A stretch of 64,000 nt of DNA from Aestuariibaculum marinum (GCF_014596975.1 NZ_JACVXD010000003.1:62001-126000); one strand, 5' to 3'; shown: positions 35,292 to 44,751, numbered from the stretch's first letter. Notes: generated by a model from the letters alone, not told the origin. Program-made: numbers and translations.

Positions 35292-35795
35292 TTAATTAAT
35301 CTTTCCGTTAAATGTTTTTGAAGTATTATATACCGTGATTCCAAAAAGATTCCATTTAAGGATACCGTTAACAACAAATTCGGTTTGTTCATTAGAATTA
35401 TAATTATTGATGTCGATGGATTTAAATTCCCAGTCATATCCCATAACAAGACCAGTTAATGAACTATAACTTTCAATAGGGATGTAGTTGTTTTGTTGAA
35501 TTGAATATTGCACATGTAAATTTATATCTAGAGTTAAATTGTCTTCAAGTATTATTTGTTTCGTTTTTGTTTCATCTTTTTTGTTATAATTCTTAGATAT
35601 TGCTATGTGGTTCGTGCTTTTTTTAGAATTAGATGCTGAAATTATTTGAACAATCCCAATAATCATTATAAATATTGATATTCCTTTGAATTGTGGTTTG
35701 AAAATTCTTTTGCCTTTTAAAATGAACCCGATAAGCAGATAGAAAAAGTATACGACAATTATTAAGTTAATTATTGACCAAATTAAATGTATCAT
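35292..35795 (-). CDS. Hypothetical membrane-anchored protein
   Basis: 167 residues. Two hydrophobic helices at 5-27 (WSIINLIIVVYFFYLLIGFIL) and 39-55 (ISIFIMIIGIVQIIS) precede a polar, Asn/Thr-rich domain (60-167) with beta character and an N-terminal SNSKKSTNH linker. No family is recognised. The AT content is high. It lies alone between the AsmA gene and a 380-nt spacer. Probably an inner-membrane protein with a soluble C-terminal domain; function unknown. Confidence 0.6.
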   Translation of the reverse strand: MIHLIWSIINLIIVVYFFYLLIGFILKGKRIFKPQFKGISIFIMIIGIVQIISASNSKKSTNHIAISKNYNKKDETKTKQIILEDNLTLDINLHVQYSIQQNNYIPIESYSSLTGLVMGYDWEFKSIDINNYNSNEQTEFVVNGILKWNLFGITVYNTSKTFNGKIN

Positions 35796-36175
35796 AGTTT
35801 TCGTTTTATTGGGCTTATTTACAAATTGTATATTAAATATTGTGTGTTTTAGAGCGAGAATTTTCCGAAGGAAAATCAGAAGCTAATAAATAACAAGCAA
35901 CTCACAGTCTTTCATTCACGATTTTCGGGGCAAATGATTAGCAACAGTTAGTATAACTGCCAGTTATCATTTTGGTTTCTTAACTTTTAGTTGCAATATA
36001 ATAACTTTCTTACAATGTGTCGCTTGTTGTAGGTTTTATTTTTAGAAACATATTAAATGTTCTTTCGGAAATTCTATAGTAAACATTTAGTTGAATCCTT
36101 GTAAATTTTTTATCACCCAAAACAGAAGGCATCCTAAAGGCTGGATAAAGCATTATAGATTGTACTAATTGCTAA
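35796..36175. other. Non-coding spacer with small hairpins
   Basis: No gene found. Two perfect small hairpins are present: ATTTTCC-GAA-GGAAAAT at 35860-35876 and CAGTTA-GTA-TAACTG at 35945-35959. The intervening text (AACAAGCAACTC... GATTAGCAACAG) resembles spacer sequence often seen next to orphan genes in Bacteroidota; no att or attC site can be proven. Confidence 0.4.
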
Positions 36176-37048
36176 TCAAAAATACTTTTTACGAAAATCC
36201 AATGGTGTCATACCCGTTTTTGATTTGAAGAATTTCGAAAAGTAGCTGTAGTCTGAGAATTCAAGAGTATGTGCGATAGCGCCTAAACTCTCGTGAGAAT
36301 GTACAATTAATCTTTTGGCTTCCAGAATTATCCTTTCAGAAATTAGTTGGCCTGTTGTTTTATTTATTGTTTTTTTTACAATCCTGTTAAGATGCTTGGT
36401 AGTTATATTTAATTTATCGGCATAAAATTTAGGTAGCTTTTCTTTATACACATGTGTGTTTATTAAGTTTTCTAAGGTTTCAAGTGTGTTCGAATAGTTA
36501 GAAGAATTAAGTTTTTCTACATTAATATCTATGGTGTAAACCCGTGTTAACTCTATATAAATGTTATTTAGTGAATTCACTAGTTTTAATTCTCTTAAAA
36601 GATTGTTTTGTAAATATTCATTATAAACTTCTTGAAACTTCATGCTTAATTCCTGCAGCTTTTCAGGCGGTAATTCTAATACAGGAGGATTTTGATATGA
36701 ATAATAAAAAGGAAACGCATGCAGCTTATGTTCTAAAAACTTTAGTTCATAAAATTCTTTGGAATGAAAAAAGATAAATCCTTCGGGTGGTGTTTCAAAT
36801 TTCCAGAAATGCGTTTGCCCTGGTTTTAAAAAGAATACTTTGCCCGGGTTTATACGATAAGAGTTGAAATCAATTTCATGTGTACCTGAGCCCTCAGTAA
36901 ACAGTACACACAGATAGAAGTTATGACTGTGTGGTTTGTTAATTAAATTCTTATTTAGCTGTATGTGATTTGAAAACGAATTTATGTACACATCATTAAG
37001 ATGTACCGATTCTTTAAATTGATTAATATGTAGTACAGGTGTTATCAT
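36176..37048 (-). CDS. AraC-family transcriptional regulator
   Basis: 290 residues from the ATG at 37048; the longer reading from 37093 adds 15 residues with no family support. The N-terminal cupin-like sensor region (about 20-115, ending in HSHNFYLCVLFTEGSGTHEI... FFLKPGQTHFW) precedes a C-terminal AraC double helix-turn-helix (about 195-290; TTKHLNRIVKKTINKTTGQLI and the conserved SDYSYFSKFFKSKTGMTPLDFRK). The ligand and targets are unknown. It is divergent from the DUF983 gene with about 90 nt between start codons, so self-regulation and control of that gene are possible. Confidence 0.9.
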   Translation of the reverse strand: MITPVLHINQFKESVHLNDVYINSFSNHIQLNKNLINKPHSHNFYLCVLFTEGSGTHEIDFNSYRINPGKVFFLKPGQTHFWKFETPPEGFIFFHSKEFYELKFLEHKLHAFPFYYSYQNPPVLELPPEKLQELSMKFQEVYNEYLQNNLLRELKLVNSLNNIYIELTRVYTIDINVEKLNSSNYSNTLETLENLINTHVYKEKLPKFYADKLNITTKHLNRIVKKTINKTTGQLISERIILEAKRLIVHSHESLGAIAHTLEFSDYSYFSKFFKSKTGMTPLDFRKKYF

Positions 37049-37112
37049 TATAAATGTCCTAAAAGTACAAATAATAGTGTATATATTATACAAGAAAAGA
37101 GCTTTTAGGTCT

Positions 37113-37120
37113 TAATTTTG
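37113..37120 (+). promoter_or_regulatory. Candidate -7 box of the DUF983 gene (TAATTTTG)
   Basis: A perfect TAnnTTTG match 21 nt before the ATG at 37142. It lies inside the longer open frame, which supports the downstream ATG start. No good TTG upstream. Confidence 0.55.
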
Positions 37121-37141
37121 CAGTTAAATAAATGGCAGGTT

Positions 37142-37498
37142 ATGAGTAAAGTTATCAATGCTTTAAATTGCAAATGTCCGAATTGTAAAAAAGGAAAGAT
37201 TTTTCTGAATAAAGGAAATATATTATTGTTGAATATACCTAAAATGAACGAGAGGTGCCAGATTTGTAATTATAAATTTGAAAGAGAAACAGGATTCTTT
37301 TTTGGAGCTATGTTTGTGAGTTATGCAATTGCAGTGGCACAAATGATTGCAAGTCTTGTGGTGTTTTGGTATTTTTTTGATTTATCGCCTTTAAGAGTTT
37401 TTGTAATAGTTATTCTGGTAGCCTTTCTGTTAAGTACTGTTAACTTTAAATTGTCAAGGTCTATTTGGATATATTTATTTTATAGGAATAAGTCTTAA
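37142..37498 (+). CDS. DUF983 small membrane protein
   Basis: 118 residues from the ATG at 37142 (a TTG at 37118 opens the same frame but overlaps the -7 box). It has two CxxC pairs near the N-terminus (CKCPNCKKGK and CQICNYKF), then GFFFGAMFVSYAIA and two membrane helices (about 58-80 and 86-105). This matches DUF983, a family of short membrane proteins with a likely zinc-binding head and no known function. Divergent from the araC-type regulator. Confidence 0.85.
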   Translation: MSKVINALNCKCPNCKKGKIFLNKGNILLLNIPKMNERCQICNYKFERETGFFFGAMFVSYAIAVAQMIASLVVFWYFFDLSPLRVFVIVILVAFLLSTVNFKLSRSIWIYLFYRNKS

Positions 37499-37525
37499 AG
37501 CCAGTTTTAGCATGCTTTTACAAAG

Positions 37526-38377
37526 TTATGGGCTTGTAAAGCGACTACCGGTGTTGTAAGCCGTTTTTATTTCGTTTTCAATATCTTCTAAATATATTTT
37601 ATCCATTGGATTTGAATATGGGTCGAACATTTTTCTTCCTCTAATATAAAGTTCTTTTGCTTTTTCCAGACAAGATTTAGATTGGATAGGGGTATTTAAT
37701 TTTAGATAAGTCAGAGCTAAATAATATTGGTTTTCTGCTAATTCATTGTTTTCCGATTGTTTCTTGAATGTTTCAACTGCTTTTTTAAATCTTTTGGTTT
37801 CTAAATAAAGTACTCCAAGATGCAGATAATCATATGCTCCAACAAAGTCCTCTACTTCGTTTAGTTTAATTTGTTTTTCCAGAATTTCTATTGCCTTTTC
37901 TTTTTCTCCAATTGCTTTATAGCACAAACCTTTGGCTATGTTCAAATGATAAGTTCCATTTATGGATTGTCCAATATTATAGTCTACTAAACGATCCAAT
38001 TTCTCTATGTCCTTAATTGCTCCTTTGTAATCTCTAAAGAATTGGTATCTACACCAACCTCGATAACCAAGATTATCTGTTGCCTCAAACTTAACAGCTT
38101 TGTCTATAAGTTTTTTCCAGGTCATAAAATCTCCACTTTTTAAATATGCAACAGATTTTTCACGGTAGGCATATGCAAATGTTGAATCAATCAATATTGA
38201 TTCATCTAAAATTTCTTGAAATTTTTTAGAAAACTGATAGTGATTTTCAATTTGTTCAGCTTTTTTACAAGCCTTGTATTTTAAAGTGTCTCCGTAATAT
38301 TTGTAGGCTTCGCAATTTGGTTGTGCTAACAAACTTAAAAATGGACACAGCGATATTAAAAGGTTAATGTGTTTCAT
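37526..38377 (-). CDS. Tetratricopeptide-repeat protein, secreted
   Basis: 283 residues with a signal peptide (MKHINLLISLCPFLSLLAQ). TPR-like helical pairs run from about 45 to 250: FAYAYREKSVAYLKSGD, GYRGWCRYQFFRDYKGA, GLCYKAIGEKEKAIEILEKQI, YLHLGVLYLETKRFKKAVETF, QYYLALTYLKLNTPIQS. Periplasmic location is likely. The start overlaps the stop of the upstream lipoprotein gene by 1 nt, so the two are translationally coupled and probably act together. Function unknown. Confidence 0.8.
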   Translation of the reverse strand: MKHINLLISLCPFLSLLAQPNCEAYKYYGDTLKYKACKKAEQIENHYQFSKKFQEILDESILIDSTFAYAYREKSVAYLKSGDFMTWKKLIDKAVKFEATDNLGYRGWCRYQFFRDYKGAIKDIEKLDRLVDYNIGQSINGTYHLNIAKGLCYKAIGEKEKAIEILEKQIKLNEVEDFVGAYDYLHLGVLYLETKRFKKAVETFKKQSENNELAENQYYLALTYLKLNTPIQSKSCLEKAKELYIRGRKMFDPYSNPMDKIYLEDIENEIKTAYNTGSRFTSP

Positions 38378-38904
38378 TAAGGCAAAATTTCTGTTAGTTG
38401 TCCGTCTGTGATTTTGAATATTAGGTACATATAATAATCAACCGGTACTTCATTTCTTTTAAAAACATGCCAGTTTTCAATTCCTTTGGTTATTTTTAGA
38501 AGTTGAGAAACGATTTCTTTGTCAAATTCTTTTTCTTGATATTCATAATCCGATTGCAATACTCTAAACCTTCCTGCATTTCCTTCACAGTTTACAATAA
38601 ACCGTATTCTGATTAGTCCATTTTGATTTTTATCTGATATTGGTTGATATTTTGATTTGAACGTGTTTAAAATTTTAGATTTTTCTCCGGTGTAAATAGG
38701 TCCGTCTCCCAGATTGAAATATTGAAGAATTTTATCGTCTCCGTTACAAACTTTAAATTCTGTTTCATCTATTTGGTTATTTTGCTCAATGTCTCCAACC
38801 CAACGTAAATATTTTCCTTTCAGGCTGGCTTTTTTTTCTAATTGACAATTACAAAGTATAGCGAGTAGTAATATTAAAAACGATTTTTTCATTTTACGCT
38901 TCAT
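38377..38904 (-). CDS. Hypothetical lipoprotein with TonB-C-like domain
   Basis: 175 residues. A lipoprotein signal (FLILLLAILCNCQLEKK) places the lipidated Cys near position 20. The C-terminal half (about 90-170) has the pattern of a TonB C-terminal-type fold: GLIRIRFIVNCEGNAGRFRV, then an alternating helix and WHVFKRNEVPVDYYMYLIFKI. This kind of domain occurs in non-energising lipoproteins of Bacteroidota. The TPR gene overlaps its stop by 1 nt. Function unknown; the domain assignment is by eye. Confidence 0.6.
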   Translation of the reverse strand: MKRKMKKSFLILLLAILCNCQLEKKASLKGKYLRWVGDIEQNNQIDETEFKVCNGDDKILQYFNLGDGPIYTGEKSKILNTFKSKYQPISDKNQNGLIRIRFIVNCEGNAGRFRVLQSDYEYQEKEFDKEIVSQLLKITKGIENWHVFKRNEVPVDYYMYLIFKITDGQLTEILP

Positions 38905-39303
38905 TCAAATGACATACAGGATGTGAATAAGTACACCTATACACTTAATCCTATAGTTTATATTCAAATATAAATAAATACCTACATAATGAACCGCTAC
39001 TTAAGAAAAATACCTGTTAAATTCTAACGGATATTCATAGGTTTCCTTCGATACATGTTCGACATTCCTTCGGGGATTCTTCGGTAAAACCCTTATTTTA
39101 CGAAGAAAACCCGAACAATTCCCGAAGGAAACTCGAATCAAACCCCCTTAAACCCTACTTGTTTGTGTTAAAAATAACAAAATTAATGTATTTTTGTAGT
39201 ATTTTTAATTTGTTGTTTGCGTTGTTATACTAACCTCGCTTAAAAGCAAAATATTGCAATAAGGAAAGTGGTAGATAGGAGTAAGATGGTGTTCTGTTAA
39301 TTT
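38905..39303. other. Non-coding spacer with a 66-nt imperfect palindrome and an orphan promoter
   Basis: TTCCTTCGGG (39065-39074) pairs with CCCGAAGGAA (39121-39130). Between them TTCTTCG-GTAAAA and TTTTA-CGAAGAA form a second stem with one bulged base. On the + strand, TTG (39163-39165) and TATTTTTG (39189-39196) with a 23-nt spacer form a consensus promoter that faces into the 3' end of the minus-strand sulfatase gene, with no + strand gene for over 3 kb. Confidence 0.55.
39163..39196 (+). promoter_or_regulatory. Orphan promoter (TTG-N23-TATTTTTG) antisense to the sulfatase gene
   Basis: Both elements match the Bacteroidota pattern at the upper end of the allowed spacing. Downstream is only the convergent sulfatase gene, so any transcript would be antisense or a short RNA. 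Confidence 0.5.
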
Positions 39304-40869
39304 TTAAGGGTTTACAAAATCGATTTGTTTCCAGATAAAACTAATGGCGTCGTTGGGTTGTGGAGTACCGGGTGTACTTCGACCTTCTTTTATATATTTT
39401 ATCAATAAGGTTTTTAAGGCTGTTACTTTTTCCGGATAACGGTCTTGCAGATTGGTGGTTTCTCTTGGATCGTTTTTCAGATTATACAATTGAATTTCAG
39501 GTAAGGTTTCAATCACTTCTTTATCACCTGGTTTAGGATAACTCCATCCTCCAGACCCTGGACACATCGTTAATTTCCAGTCGCCTTGTCTAATGGCAAA
39601 ACTTCCGTTTATAGAATGATGAACTGTAGCTTCGCGTGTTGGTTTTTTAGGATTTGGTTTTTTAAATAGAGGCAACATGCTGTAGCTGTCTTCGCCTTCG
39701 TTGTCTGATAATTTGTAGTTTGTAATATCAGCAGCTGTTGCAATGAAATCGGTAGTACAGATAATATCGTTAGATACTATGCCTTTCTTAATATAATCCG
39801 GCCATTTAACAATAAAAGGAACACGGTGTCCGCCTTCAAAAATATCAGCTTTATGTCCGCGGTACTTGTCACTTGGATAATGACCTAATTCCTCCAATCC
39901 TTTAATATCCGCTGCAGGAGAGCAGCCGTTGTCACTTGTGAACACTACTAAAGTATTGTCTTCAATGCCAGCGTCTTTTATAGCTTTTATAAGTTGTCCC
40001 ATATAATCATCCACCATCATAACGAAATCACCGTAAGGATTCAAATTACTTTTACCCTGCCATTCATCGGTAGGTAAAATAGGGGTGTGGGGTGATGGTA
40101 GTGCCAGATATAAGAAAAACGGTTGGTCCGTTTTTGCTTGCTCTTCAATATGTTTAAACGATTTTCTAAAAAAATTAGGGGTTACATCTTCATGAATAAA
40201 GTCTCTTGATGTTGGGCCTTTTCGCCACCAATGAAATTTACCGCCTCTTGAAGACACTGTGTCCGGTACCTGTGTAGGCATTCCGTTTTCAACATATACA
40301 TAAGGCGCCATGTCTAGAGAACCGCTATGTCCGTATGAGTAGTCGAAACCAAGTTCTTTAGGTCCGTTTTTTATAGGTTTAGAAAAGTCAATATTATCAA
40401 AATCTTTAGCGTCCCAACCTTTTTTTGCAGGAGCATTTTCATCTTTTAACGCCCAGTCCCAGCCTAGGTGCCATTTACCAATAAACGCGGTATGATAACC
40501 TTGTTGTTTTAGTATGGAAGCTACCGTAGTACGCTTTGGTGAAATTAGCGCTTTGGAATTTCCAGTAAGAACACCCGATTTTAATGTACTACGCCAGTTA
40601 TATCGACCAGTAATAATACCATATCGAGTTGGTGTACAAACAGAAGATGAGGTGTGAGCATCGGTAAACATTAATCCATCTGCTGCCAACTGATCTAAAT
40701 GTGGGGTTTGTATTTTACTTTTTGTATTATAAGCTGAAACATCACCGTAGCCCATATCATCTGCTAGAACGTAAATGATGTTTGGTTTTTTTGCTTTTTT
40801 AATGTCGTTTTTTAGAGGGGTAATACTTGTAAATGTTATAAAACTTATAAGCAAAGTGATGATTTTCAT
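39304..40869 (-). CDS. Secreted S1-family sulfatase
   Basis: 521 residues with a signal peptide and the alkaline-phosphatase fold of S1 sulfatases: metal-binding DD (D37, D38 in VLADDMGYGD), the formylglycine motif C-T-P-T-R (C78 to R82 in SSVCTPTRYGIITGRYNW), GKWHLG (about 157-162), HTPILPT and a second metal site in VFTSDNGCSP. The Cys must be matured to formylglycine by an anaerobic or FGE-type enzyme not present in this window. It removes sulfate from glycans or other esters; no polysaccharide-utilisation neighbours are found, so the substrate is open. Confidence 0.93.
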   Translation of the reverse strand: MKIITLLISFITFTSITPLKNDIKKAKKPNIIYVLADDMGYGDVSAYNTKSKIQTPHLDQLAADGLMFTDAHTSSSVCTPTRYGIITGRYNWRSTLKSGVLTGNSKALISPKRTTVASILKQQGYHTAFIGKWHLGWDWALKDENAPAKKGWDAKDFDNIDFSKPIKNGPKELGFDYSYGHSGSLDMAPYVYVENGMPTQVPDTVSSRGGKFHWWRKGPTSRDFIHEDVTPNFFRKSFKHIEEQAKTDQPFFLYLALPSPHTPILPTDEWQGKSNLNPYGDFVMMVDDYMGQLIKAIKDAGIEDNTLVVFTSDNGCSPAADIKGLEELGHYPSDKYRGHKADIFEGGHRVPFIVKWPDYIKKGIVSNDIICTTDFIATAADITNYKLSDNEGEDSYSMLPLFKKPNPKKPTREATVHHSINGSFAIRQGDWKLTMCPGSGGWSYPKPGDKEVIETLPEIQLYNLKNDPRETTNLQDRYPEKVTALKTLLIKYIKEGRSTPGTPQPNDAISFIWKQIDFVNP

Positions 40870-40991
40870 ACTGAAAGAAAAAAATTATGAATTAATGTAG
40901 TTCAAGTTTATAAAATACGTGACGGATTAGCAATAAACTTCGACGGACAGAGCGTTTAGAACAGTGAAAGTGTTATTTAATGTATTTTATC

Positions 40992-41267
40992 TTAATTATT
41001 ATTGTACAAGGCTATTGTGTCTATTAATACAATTACAAAGAAAACAATAAATAATAAAAATCCAACAGGAATAGTAAACATGCCTAGCCAAGGCAGCACC
41101 ATCCAGCTGCAATTGCCTTCATGACAAGGTTCTCCTGTATTTAATTCAGTTATCCAGGCACCAATTAGCCCAATAATAACGGGAGCTAAACCAATAAAGA
41201 CAATAAGAAAAGTTAAGAACGGTACTCGTGTTAACAGGTGTTTTTTGCGTTTTACAATAAGGGGCAT
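40992..41267 (-). CDS. Small hypothetical membrane protein
   Basis: 91 residues with a basic N-terminus (VKRKKHLLTR) and two membrane helices (about 16-38 and 58-86). A short loop between them carries two Cys and an acidic patch (GEPCHEGNCSWM). The length and pattern look like a real small inner-membrane protein; no family is recognised. The loop Cys pair could form a disulfide in the periplasm. It lies 122 nt upstream of the sulfatase gene on the same strand. Confidence 0.65.
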   Translation of the reverse strand: MPLIVKRKKHLLTRVPFLTFLIVFIGLAPVIIGLIGAWITELNTGEPCHEGNCSWMVLPWLGMFTIPVGFLLFIVFFVIVLIDTIALYNNN

Positions 41268-41316
41268 GGTAAGTAGTTTGTTTTTTTAAATATAATTCAA
41301 ATTTGGTATAATAAAG

Positions 41317-41350
41317 AAAAACGCCTGAAACTTTAGTCTCAGGCGTTTTT
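41317..41350 (-). terminator. Terminator of pepT (bidirectional form)
   Basis: AAAAACGCCTGA (41317-41328) and TCAGGCGTTTTT (41339-41350) with a 10-nt loop; T-run on either strand. Confidence 0.88.
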
Positions 41351-41372
41351 AAGTAAATATAGTGTAATGTGT

Positions 41373-42614
41373 TTATTCTTGTTTTAAAGCGGTAAGTTCA
41401 GCAATTTTGCAAATCACTTCGGTTGCTTTAATCATACTTTCTACAGGAACGTACTCGTAACGTCCGTGGAAGTTATGGCCACCAGCAAAAATGTTAGGAC
41501 AAGGTAGGCCCATGTAGCTTAACTGAGATCCATCGGTACCACCACGAATAGGTTTAATAAGAGGCGTAATGTCTAATTGTTTCATAGCTTCTTCGGCAAT
41601 ATCAACAATATGCATTACTGGCTCTACTTTTTCACGCATATTAAAGTACTGGTCCTTAATTTCGGTGGTAATGACTTCACGACCGTATTGCGAATTTAGC
41701 TCATCGGTTAATTTTCTTAAGACTTCTTTACGAGCCTCGAAATGACCTAAATCGTGATCACGGATGATGTATTCTAAAGTTGTTTCTTCAACTTTTCCTT
41801 CAACAGAGCTTAAGTGGAAAAACCCTTGATAACCCTCAGTATGTTCTGGTGTTTCAAAACGTGGTAGCGAATTAATAAATTCCTGTGCGATATACATAGA
41901 GTTCACCATTTTACCTTTAGCATACCCTGGGTGTACAATTTTACCTTTTACTTTTACTACGGCACTGGCGGCGTTAAAGTTTTCGTATTCTAATTCTCCA
42001 ATTTGGCTACCATCCATGGTATACGCCCAGTCGGCACCAAATTTTTCTACGTCAAACTTGTGAGCTCCACGACCAATCTCTTCATCAGGAGTGAACCCAA
42101 CACGAATGGCACCATGTTTAATTTCAGGATGATTAATAAGGTATTCCATGGCCGAAACAATTTCGGTAATACCGGCTTTATCATCGGCTCCTAAAAGGGT
42201 GGTTCCGTCAGTGGTGATTAAAGTTTGACCTTTGTATTGTAACAGGTCTTCGAAATAATCTGGAGATAAAACAATGTTTTCAGCAGCATTTAATACGATA
42301 TCTTTTCCGTCGTATTTTTCAATAATCTGTGGCTTTACATTGGCACCAGTAAAATCTGGAGACGTATCAAAGTGAGAGACAAACCCAATAACAGGCACGT
42401 GATAATTTACGTTACTAGGCAGAGTTGCCATAATGTATGCGTTTTCGTCAATAGTAACATCCTCCATACCAATAGCTTTTAGTTCTTCAGCAAGCTTGTT
42501 AGCTAAATCCCATTGCTTTTCGGTACTTGGTGTGGTTTCAGATTTTGGATCCGATTCGGTGTCTACAGTTACGTAACTAACAAATCGGTTTATAATATGT
42601 TCTTTAGAAATCAT
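41373..42614 (-). CDS. pepT: Peptidase T (tripeptide aminopeptidase)
   Basis: 413 residues, M20B family. Metal ligands are visible: H81 and D83 (SHFDTSPD), D144 (LGADDKAG), the catalytic Glu pair at E178/E179 (TPDEEIGRG), D201 (MDGS) and a late His ([11 protein letters not shown]). PepT removes the N-terminal residue of tripeptides in the cytoplasm. Length matches E. coli PepT (408). The start ATG at 42614 is the only reasonable one. It is flanked by its own terminator and appears monocistronic. Confidence 0.96.
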   Translation of the reverse strand: MISKEHIINRFVSYVTVDTESDPKSETTPSTEKQWDLANKLAEELKAIGMEDVTIDENAYIMATLPSNVNYHVPVIGFVSHFDTSPDFTGANVKPQIIEKYDGKDIVLNAAENIVLSPDYFEDLLQYKGQTLITTDGTTLLGADDKAGITEIVSAMEYLINHPEIKHGAIRVGFTPDEEIGRGAHKFDVEKFGADWAYTMDGSQIGELEYENFNAASAVVKVKGKIVHPGYAKGKMVNSMYIAQEFINSLPRFETPEHTEGYQGFFHLSSVEGKVEETTLEYIIRDHDLGHFEARKEVLRKLTDELNSQYGREVITTEIKDQYFNMREKVEPVMHIVDIAEEAMKQLDITPLIKPIRGGTDGSQLSYMGLPCPNIFAGGHNFHGRYEYVPVESMIKATEVICKIAELTALKQE

Positions 42615-42752
42615 ATTAAAGACAGTTAAATGGATTAAATTTTAGTGTATTCTGGTACAAAATATACCGAGTGATTTTCAAGCTTCAAAAATACGATTAT
42701 TAATTTTTTTGCTTTTAGATTTTACCGATTTTTTATTTAGAAGAATTAAGAG

Positions 42753-42760
42753 TACTTTTG
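42753..42760 (+). promoter_or_regulatory. Candidate -7 box of pyrD (TACTTTTG)
   Basis: A perfect TAnnTTTG match 15 nt before the ATG at 42775, inside the longer open frame; it supports the downstream start. The -33 region has TTA rather than TTG. Confidence 0.6.
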
Positions 42761-42774
42761 CACAAATAATCGAG

Positions 42775-43809
42775 ATGTATAAATTATTACTTCGTCCCAT
42801 ATTTTTCGCGTTCGATCCGGAAAAGATCCATCACTTTACGTTTTCATTAATAAAAATCACCTCTAAAATACCTGGTTTTAAAGCCATATTTAGAAGCTTG
42901 TATGTGGTTAACGATGCCCGTTTAGAACGTAAATTATTCGGTTTAACTTTTAAAAACCCTGTTGGTCTTGCTGCTGGTTTCGATAAAAATGCGGTCTTGT
43001 ATAACGAGTTGGCTAACTTCGGATTTGGTTTTATTGAAATAGGAACGGTAACGCCTAAAGCACAACCTGGAAACCCTAAAAAACGTTTATTTCGCTTAAA
43101 AACCGATCAGGGAATTATTAACCGTATGGGTTTTAATAATGAAGGCTTAGAAGCTGCGATTGAAGCATTAAAGAAAAATAAAGGTCAGTTAGTTATTGGA
43201 GGAAATATTGGAAAAAACACCAATACCAAACCGGAAGATTATACGAAAGACTACCTGGAATGTTTTAACGCATTGCATCCGTATGTAGATTACTTTGTAC
43301 TGAATGTAAGCTGCCCGAATGTAGGAAGTCACGCGAAACTGAATGATAAAGATTATTTAGAAGAATTGATTGGTGCTGTGCAAAATGCAAATAAAAAATT
43401 TGATAAACAAAGGCCTATTCTTTTAAAAATTGCACCAGATTTAAATAATAATCAGCTTGATGAAATTGTAGAGTTAGTGCAAGATACAAATTTGGATGGT
43501 GTTATTGCCAGTAATACGTCTACCGATAGAAGCGGACTTAAAGCAACTAAAGAGCAGTTAGTCGAAATTGGTAACGGTGGTTTAAGTGGTAAGCCAATTA
43601 AAGCAAAGAGTACGCAAACAATTAAGTATTTGGCTGATAAGAGTAATAAGTCGTTTCCGATTATTGGGGTTGGAGGTATTCACTCGGCTGATGATGCACT
43701 TGAAAAGATTAAAGCCGGAGCCGACCTAGTGCAAGTGTACACCGGATTTATTTATGAAGGCCCAAGTTTAGTGAAGTCGATTAACAAGGCTATTCTTCAA
43801 GAGAAATAA
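42775..43809 (+). CDS. pyrD: Dihydroorotate dehydrogenase, class 2-type
   Basis: 344 residues from the ATG at 42775; the first 22 codons of the longer frame overlap the promoter box. The N-terminal amphipathic helices ([20 protein letters not shown]) are the membrane-contact extension of class 2 (quinone-dependent) enzymes, and [35 protein letters not shown] and [12 protein letters not shown] fit class 2. The active-site loop reads NVSCPNVG with Cys at position 180, where E. coli PyrD has the catalytic Ser175 and class 1 enzymes have Cys. The enzyme oxidises dihydroorotate to orotate in pyrimidine synthesis. Confidence 0.93.
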   Translation: MYKLLLRPIFFAFDPEKIHHFTFSLIKITSKIPGFKAIFRSLYVVNDARLERKLFGLTFKNPVGLAAGFDKNAVLYNELANFGFGFIEIGTVTPKAQPGNPKKRLFRLKTDQGIINRMGFNNEGLEAAIEALKKNKGQLVIGGNIGKNTNTKPEDYTKDYLECFNALHPYVDYFVLNVSCPNVGSHAKLNDKDYLEELIGAVQNANKKFDKQRPILLKIAPDLNNNQLDEIVELVQDTNLDGVIASNTSTDRSGLKATKEQLVEIGNGGLSGKPIKAKSTQTIKYLADKSNKSFPIIGVGGIHSADDALEKIKAGADLVQVYTGFIYEGPSLVKSINKAILQEK

Positions 43810-43887
43810 ACAAAATCCCTGGTGCCTTTCCTAAGTTTGATAAAAAAAATGTACTATTTTTATCAACCTGTTATATTAAACTAATCA

Positions 43888-44751
43888 ATGTCAAGTCCGA
43901 TAAAAATTATTGAATGTCCGCGTGATGCCATGCAAGGCATCAAAGCTTTTATTCCTACAGAAAAAAAGGTCCAGTATATTCAGTCTTTGTTGCGTGTTGG
44001 GTTTGATACGATTGACTTTGGAAGTTTTGTCTCACCTAAAGCGATTCCTCAAATGGTTGATACTGCTGAGGTTTTGGCACAATTAGATTTGAGTAAAACC
44101 ACCAGTAAACTACTGTCTATTATAGCAAATACCCGAGGCGCAACCGATGCTAGTGTGCACAAAGAGATAGATTATTTAGGGTATCCGTTTTCTATTTCTG
44201 AGAACTTCCAGATGCGTAATACGCATAAAACCATTGCACAGTCGGTAGTGACCCTTCAGGAAATTTTAAATATAGCCGATAGAACCAATAAAGAAGTCGT
44301 TGTTTATATTTCTATGGGCTTTGGTAATCCTTACGGAGATCCTTGGAATGTTGATATAGTAGGCGAGTGGACCGAACGTCTTCATAAAATGGGCGTGAAA
44401 ATTTTATCGTTAAGTGATACTATTGGGAGCTCGAATCCGGAAAGTATTCAATATTTGTTTTCGCATTTAATTCCGCAATACTCACAAATAGAATTCGGAG
44501 CGCATTTACATACGACACCAGCAACTTGGTTCGAAAAAATTGATTCAGCCTACAAGGCTGGATGTAAACGATTTGATGGCGCTATTCAGGGGTTTGGTGG
44601 GTGTCCAATGGCGAAAGATGAATTAATAGGGAATATGCCTACCGAAAAATTACTATCCTATTTTACTTCAAAGCAAAATAACAACTTAAATGCTTTAAGT
44701 TTTGAAAGTGCTTTTAACGAGGCATCTAAGATATTTAAAACCTATTTTTAG
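43888..44751 (+). CDS. Hydroxymethylglutaryl-CoA lyase
   Basis: 287 residues, an HMGL-like TIM barrel. The conserved motifs are IIECPRDAMQG (RD at 12-13), FGSFVSPKAIPQM (44-56), SLSDTIGSSNP (174-183), the metal-site HLHTT (206-210) and the active-site loop QGFGGCPMA (C239). It cleaves HMG-CoA to acetoacetate and acetyl-CoA in leucine degradation. The close relatives with QGxGGCP and HxH argue for HMG-CoA lyase rather than isopropylmalate synthase. No other leucine-degradation genes are adjacent. Confidence 0.9.
   Translation: MSSPIKIIECPRDAMQGIKAFIPTEKKVQYIQSLLRVGFDTIDFGSFVSPKAIPQMVDTAEVLAQLDLSKTTSKLLSIIANTRGATDASVHKEIDYLGYPFSISENFQMRNTHKTIAQSVVTLQEILNIADRTNKEVVVYISMGFGNPYGDPWNVDIVGEWTERLHKMGVKILSLSDTIGSSNPESIQYLFSHLIPQYSQIEFGAHLHTTPATWFEKIDSAYKAGCKRFDGAIQGFGGCPMAKDELIGNMPTEKLLSYFTSKQNNNLNALSFESAFNEASKIFKTYF

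Noticed and set aside
35880..35960. Possible integron attC-like or att site in the spacer before the araC-type gene
   Set aside because: Only short words (AACAAGCAAC, TTAGCAACAG) resemble such sites; the paired core boxes and long imperfect stem needed for attC could not be aligned.
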